Origin: Lineus longissimus
Taxonomy: Eukaryota > Nemertea > Pilidiophora > Heteronemertea > Lineidae
Assembly: GCF_910592395.1 (NCBI RefSeq)
Contig: NC_088309.1
Coordinates: 26,478,599 to 26,542,598, forward strand
DNA length: 64,000 bases
Direction of reading: 5' to 3'
How positions within the stretch are numbered: position 1 is the first letter of the stretch; every line of letters begins with the position of its first letter. Of the stretch, positions 59,792 to 64,000 are shown in pieces. The position numbers and the translations under genes are program-made. The notes beneath the pieces were generated by a model, which did no database searches, had not been told where the DNA came from, and worked only from the letters and a program-made list of their open reading frames with translations.

Positions 59792-60477
59792 AATGATCCT
59801 CAGGCCTCAACTTGTTTTCTGTTAAGAAAACTCAGTTGTTCTGGTTGCACCTCTCATATGCCTATAGTCAAATACCCCAGGGTGTAGTTGTCATGAAAGT
59901 GTTGTATCAAGCTTGAAAACATGAGTGCATGTCGTTCACTCTATCTCATGGAACAAAATGAATGCATGAGTTAAGGAGCTTGTTCACCTGATTTGATATC
60001 AAAGGATACAAAGAGTAGGGAAGGGCACGAGAAGTAGCATCGCGGAGGTCGGGAGATGGGTCAATAAGTCTGGAAAGGAATCTGATACCTCAATTGCTGG
60101 AGGACTGACCACCGTGACGAGTAACTTCTAGGAAATGTGTGCTGTCCGTTGTCCGAGTACATTTGCACATTTTCGATATGTCACGGTGAATTGAAATTCC
60201 GAATGGATTTAGGTGTAAGCAAGCATACGAGATTATTTTACGTGACCCCTTTACCTCAGGTCCTTAACTCAAAATATCTAATTCTTAAGCCGAGTTGTTC
60301 TCAATTTTTTTCTTCTAATTTCCCTCCGATATCTCGCATGCCTACGTCTCAGACAAAAACCAGCGTATTTGGCTCTACTGACAAGCGCAATGAAGAAAAT
60401 TATAATCTTTGCCTGTGGTATTGTCATTTTGTTCATTTCCATCAGGCCATGTGGTGGTGACGTGGATGTTATTGTCA
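59792..60477. other. Non-coding stretch
   Basis: Overlapping open frames near 60137-60478 on both strands have no support. Confidence 0.4.
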
Positions 60478-60513
60478 TTACTTCTCTTTCTCCTTTTTCA
60501 AACTGTGCTTCTC
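60478..60513 (-). CDS. Candidate short terminal exon, Lys/Glu-rich
   Basis: After an acceptor (attctatattccgttaatag) the minus strand reads EKHSLKKEKEK and stops at TAA, in phase 0. That matches the phase 0 end of the upstream candidate exon 60699-60758 across a 185-nt intron. Together they give a basic C-terminus. No AATAAA was found close downstream. Function unknown. Confidence 0.3.
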   Translation of the reverse strand, partial: EKHSLKKEKEK

Positions 60514-60698
60514 CTATTAACGGAATATAGAATATTAAAGAATTTTCTTATATTTTACCATCTTCTTTCCCAATCCTCGTAGGCGCAATAATATCATTGT
60601 CATATTTATCATCTTAAATGTTTAATTCAGTATCTACCAACTTCTTCTGTCAGTAGAAAATGCTTTAGATTAGAAACAATTTTTTTTCTCTCTTTTAC

Positions 60699-60758
60699 CT
60701 GCCTTGACCATTTATATTGGCTTTTGTCACCTTTGGGGATATTATAGTTTATGATCAA
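60699..60758 (-). CDS. Candidate 60-nt internal exon
   Basis: A poly-T acceptor (gaacttttttttgtcaag) and a good donor (AGGCAG|GTAAAA) bound exactly 20 open codons, LIINYNIPKGDKSQYKWSRQ, in phase 0 at both ends. It joins in frame to the candidate terminal exon at 60478-60513. No family is recognised. Confidence 0.3.
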
Positions 60759-62539
60759 CTTGACAAAAAAAAGTTCAGCAATTCCTACTCAAAATAAGAC
60801 CAATGACATATTTCCTTCTCCTACTGTCGCTCCACACAATTTCCATGGAATTTTTCTTCTCAAACAATTTGTCATACTGGCAGACAGGTCCGTTATTGTC
60901 ATGTTTATCGTTTTCTTGATTTCAATGCCTCCCTGGTGGATGTTGATTGATTATGGTTTGAAATCACGCTTTATGTGCAAGAGCCATTGGTAGTTGCTGC
61001 CATCTGGCGACTTGGCTGGATTACAAAATAAAACCGTATGTGATGCATATGTTTGGAACGAATTGCTGTTTTGAAGAGGGGGAAAGGGGAGATAATGACT
61101 GTCAATACCTTAAAAATTAAAGGCGCATTCCCGGACGATCTTTCCCAGGACATTACCACCGGCAATATTTGTCACAATGGCATTAAGAGAATGATGTATT
61201 TTGAAATATTTTCAAATTGTTATGTGAAATTAAAAAGGTGTCTCTGTTCCATACCTTACATGTATAAGCTTTTATTTTAAAATGTCAAAGTTTTATCAGC
61301 ACTATTGATCATCTAACATTGTTGTTCTCATAGTTGGGAAATTTATAATTTTTACATCACAGTAGTTATGCTTAGTACGCCCCAAGGCAAGTTCCCGGAT
61401 GCTTATTGGAAACAAACTTGTAGGGTTTTTCCCAGGGCGTTTATAACAAATTTCGTTTGGTTTCTATTTGTAAACCATTATTAGATAAAAAATACCTACT
61501 ATTTTTACCTGTTATTCACAACCTTTGTATGATACCACTCTTATCATTATTTTTTTTGTTGGTCACGATGAAAATATTCTTGCTTGCCACGAACCATTCC
61601 ATACGAATTCGTAGCAAAAAATAAGTAGACTAAACTAAACCACTCATTAAACAATGTCACGCTATACACCAGCATGATCAATAGTTTGATAATATTATTT
61701 CTTAGAAAATAACAACAATGCGAAATATGCTTCAAAGTGCCACCTTTTACATATCCGTCTCACATTGAAAACTTTAAAAGAATTGTACCTCACAACCAAC
61801 ATTGTAATCGTTTCGGTATAAAATACAGATATATTATTGATAGTATCATTGTGTGAATTTTAAAAGTCTTTGTATTTCCGACAGACACTGTGCTGTTGAT
61901 TGAGGCAGAGGGTACCAAACCGTGTTGTTCCTTTTAATTATGCAACATCAGCCTCTGAGGCTCGATTTCACCAATACCGATGTTAGCGATTGCTTTCTTT
62001 GTCACCGAGATTTGATTAGTTTGGTTACGCAATTTGTGCAATGAATAGTTTCTCAGTTGCAATACCTATAGAAAAGCTATGCAGTTTGTTAGCTTGTTTT
62101 TCTCTGAGTTTTAATAACTGATTTTATATTTTTGAACAATCTTTTTTTAACACTTTTTTTTAATTACGTTCTTTCCTCCCGTCCAGGCACATCCTTGTTT
62201 TGCGTCCTGAGGAACATTTATAATATTCGTCAGTTTAGAATATCTCGGAATGTGTACAGGATGAATGTGACCACCAGATACAAAGTGTTTTATTTCAACT
62301 AAATCCAATTAAAACAACACTTTTGGTACAAGTCTTCATCAGACACTATACTGCTGCTGGCCTAATCCATAGTTTGTTCAGCTTATCAGTTTTGTGACCT
62401 CCCCTAATTAGAAATTCCATATGCATCGCAGTGTGGTCTGGGATTTCCTCTTACAAATTATCAATCATGATGTCTCCCACATTGCCCTTGGGTCAGAATT
62501 TCCCAATCATGTCATTAATTAACTTCATAACGACTTACA
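60759..62539. other. AT-rich non-coding stretch
   Basis: No further exon of the minus-strand candidate gene could be placed with confidence. Confidence 0.45.
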
Positions 62540-62644
62540 TCAGTCGTAACCCTTGCCCCCGGGCGAGTTCAAGTTTGCATTCTCACCACGTGCTTCGCTT
62601 TTAATTACATTATACGGAAGTTCCTCATTTGGTGACGTTATCAT
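62540..62644 (-). CDS. Small ORF or first exon, unknown
   Basis: 34 codons from ATG to TGA on the minus strand, with strongly coding-like composition (ITSPNEELPYNVIKSEARGE, then NANLNSPGGKGYD). An internal donor-like site, CACGTG|GTGAGA, after SEA-R could make it the first exon of a larger gene instead. CpG-richer than its surroundings. No upstream promoter was identified. Confidence 0.25.
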   Translation of the reverse strand: MITSPNEELPYNVIKSEARGENANLNSPGGKGYD

Positions 62645-64000
62645 TCAGTGCTTCGATAGATAATCAGCGTGCAATGATAGAAATGGTCCAATACTAAAAC
62701 CAGCGTTTCGTGAATGCTTCGTTTAAATGCATTTTACGAAGAGTCTGAAAGAATCTTGAACGACGATCCACCATCATCTCCAATATACTATTGACGGTTT
62801 GTGACGTCCGTATGTTCATGTTCTGACTTACGCCCCATTAGGATCCCCATCTGGATCGACCACATCCAGTTTTCCCTCTCTCATCCAAATCATCCACTCA
62901 TTCCCTCGCTCTCCCCAGAGACTGAGGTAAGAGCTAAGTAAATTGCCTTATTTGTGCAAACAATAGTCAATAGTGCAGCAGTACATTACCATTCTATTTC
63001 TTAATGTAATTGCTGGCGGCTTTATGTACTCAATGCAACCCTAGGCTCTGAGATTTGGGAGATTCCCCAGACGACGCTAATGGCCCTTTTAAATTCGTAA
63101 TGTTCTTTGCTTAATTGAAGGTGGCTTTATTTACTAGAATATTCGTGATGAGCTGCAATGTGCATTGTATCAGAAATTGAATTTTCAAAAAAAACTTAGA
63201 GCACGTATATCTTAGTGGGTTGTGATAATAGTACCGCTTGCTGACTCTTGCCTTGAATTGTGACTTCTTTCGCAATTGTGTTGTTAGTGATTACAATTAA
63301 TCTTCATTGCATTGTGTGAAAGTGGTTGCAAACTCTTGTTACACTGACAAGCCACGCGAACAATGGTTGGCTAACCGGGCTTTCTTGCAGTATACTGTCG
63401 ATGCTAGATGTTTCCCTTCACAAAGGCTGCTTTAGAAAATAAGGCTGATTTTTTTTCTCTCTAAAGTGCGCTGTTTAGAGTCATGCTTTCTCGATTGTTC
63501 TCATGCAAATTCGCATCTACCCTTTCATGCTCTCCGTGGTTGAAGGACTTGCTCAGATCGTGAGGCTATCCCATCCGAGCAGATAGAAATTCCCAACTTG
63601 TTTCCTGAAAATCATATCACATGATTTATAACCACACGGTCGCAAAAATCAAAGAATTTGTCGCTGGACGTGACCATGACAAGAAGTAAGGTGAAATTAA
63701 TGGAATCCTTCTGAGGTTGATGATGGTATCTTTTGTGTCCGAGTTCCTGTTCCATTATAAATGCTAAGATTAATCACAAAATGTGATTATTTATGGCCCA
63801 CCTTTGTGCACTCATATTGCAATTAATGATTTTTTGATGGGATCGGCCATTTGATGCAATTGCCGACCAGAGGTCACCCTTACCGTATCATTTCGGCTGC
63901 AAAATGTTATAGAAATTCCTATTCATATGATTTGCATTTTCTGAGGCCACGGTCCTTTATGACTTGCTTCTGAAGTCCGCGGCGAGGGTAGGATGATATA
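62645..64000. other. Non-coding stretch to window end
   Basis: A CRE-like half site (tgtgacgtcc, about 62799) occurs but cannot be called functional. No other supported feature. Confidence 0.45.

Noticed and set aside
1-64000. Prokaryotic operons, rRNA genes or phage-like modules
   Set aside because: No long ORFs, no packed same-strand genes and no recognisable rRNA segments on either strand.

Overview
The window looks like nuclear DNA from an animal. It is AT-rich by eye, has no long open reading frame (the longest is about 120 codons), no operon-like packing and no ribosome-binding-site pattern. It does have GT-AG splice consensus sites, AATAAA polyadenylation signals, a tRNA-derived SINE, microsatellites and many decayed tandem repeats. 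The immunoglobulin (Ig)-like remnants and the SINE fit an invertebrate or basal deuterostome, probably marine, but the species cannot be named from this sequence.

No complete known gene can be recognised. Most of the window is intron or intergenic DNA. Coding signal is limited to short candidate exons found by splice consensus, an open frame and sometimes matching phase, and these remain tentative because 64 kb read on both strands gives some such segments by chance. The better ones are a two-exon 3' gene end with a poly(A) signal (819-884 and 1472-1610, +), a three-exon small-protein candidate (5653-6107, +), minus-strand exons at 14212-14259, 33634-33755 and 60478-60758, a plus-strand exon at 49383-49606, and an Ig-like exon pair (42470-42564 and 43057-43201). 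Two short ORFs look like secreted cysteine-containing peptides, each followed closely by AATAAA (46744-47007, +; 34941-35162, -).

Region by region: 0-7 kb holds candidate exons in non-coding DNA. 7-10.2 kb is CpG-richer and carries repeated, stop-interrupted Ig-fold-like motifs, read here as a decayed multi-Ig gene; it runs into ~145-150 bp repeats (to 10.9 kb) and ~57-62 bp repeats (11.3-11.6 kb). A foldback element lies at 13.1-13.3 kb and a SINE at 15.5 kb. 16-34 kb is mostly non-coding with scattered candidate exons. 34.2-35.4 kb is a diverged ~190-250 bp repeat array that contains a secreted-peptide ORF. 36.2-37.4 kb is a second Ig-like relic with V-domain hallmarks. 40.9-41.6 kb is a ~140 bp decayed satellite with a dispersed relative at 13.7 kb. 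44-64 kb has simple repeats, further decayed tandem repeats, a possible tRNA-Glu-like relic and a few candidate exons.

The most interesting theme is that Ig-like sequence turns up in three plus-strand places (7-10, 36-37 and 42-43 kb). If a profile search confirms it, the locus may be a degenerating or expanding Ig receptor cluster. This is inference from motif reading only.
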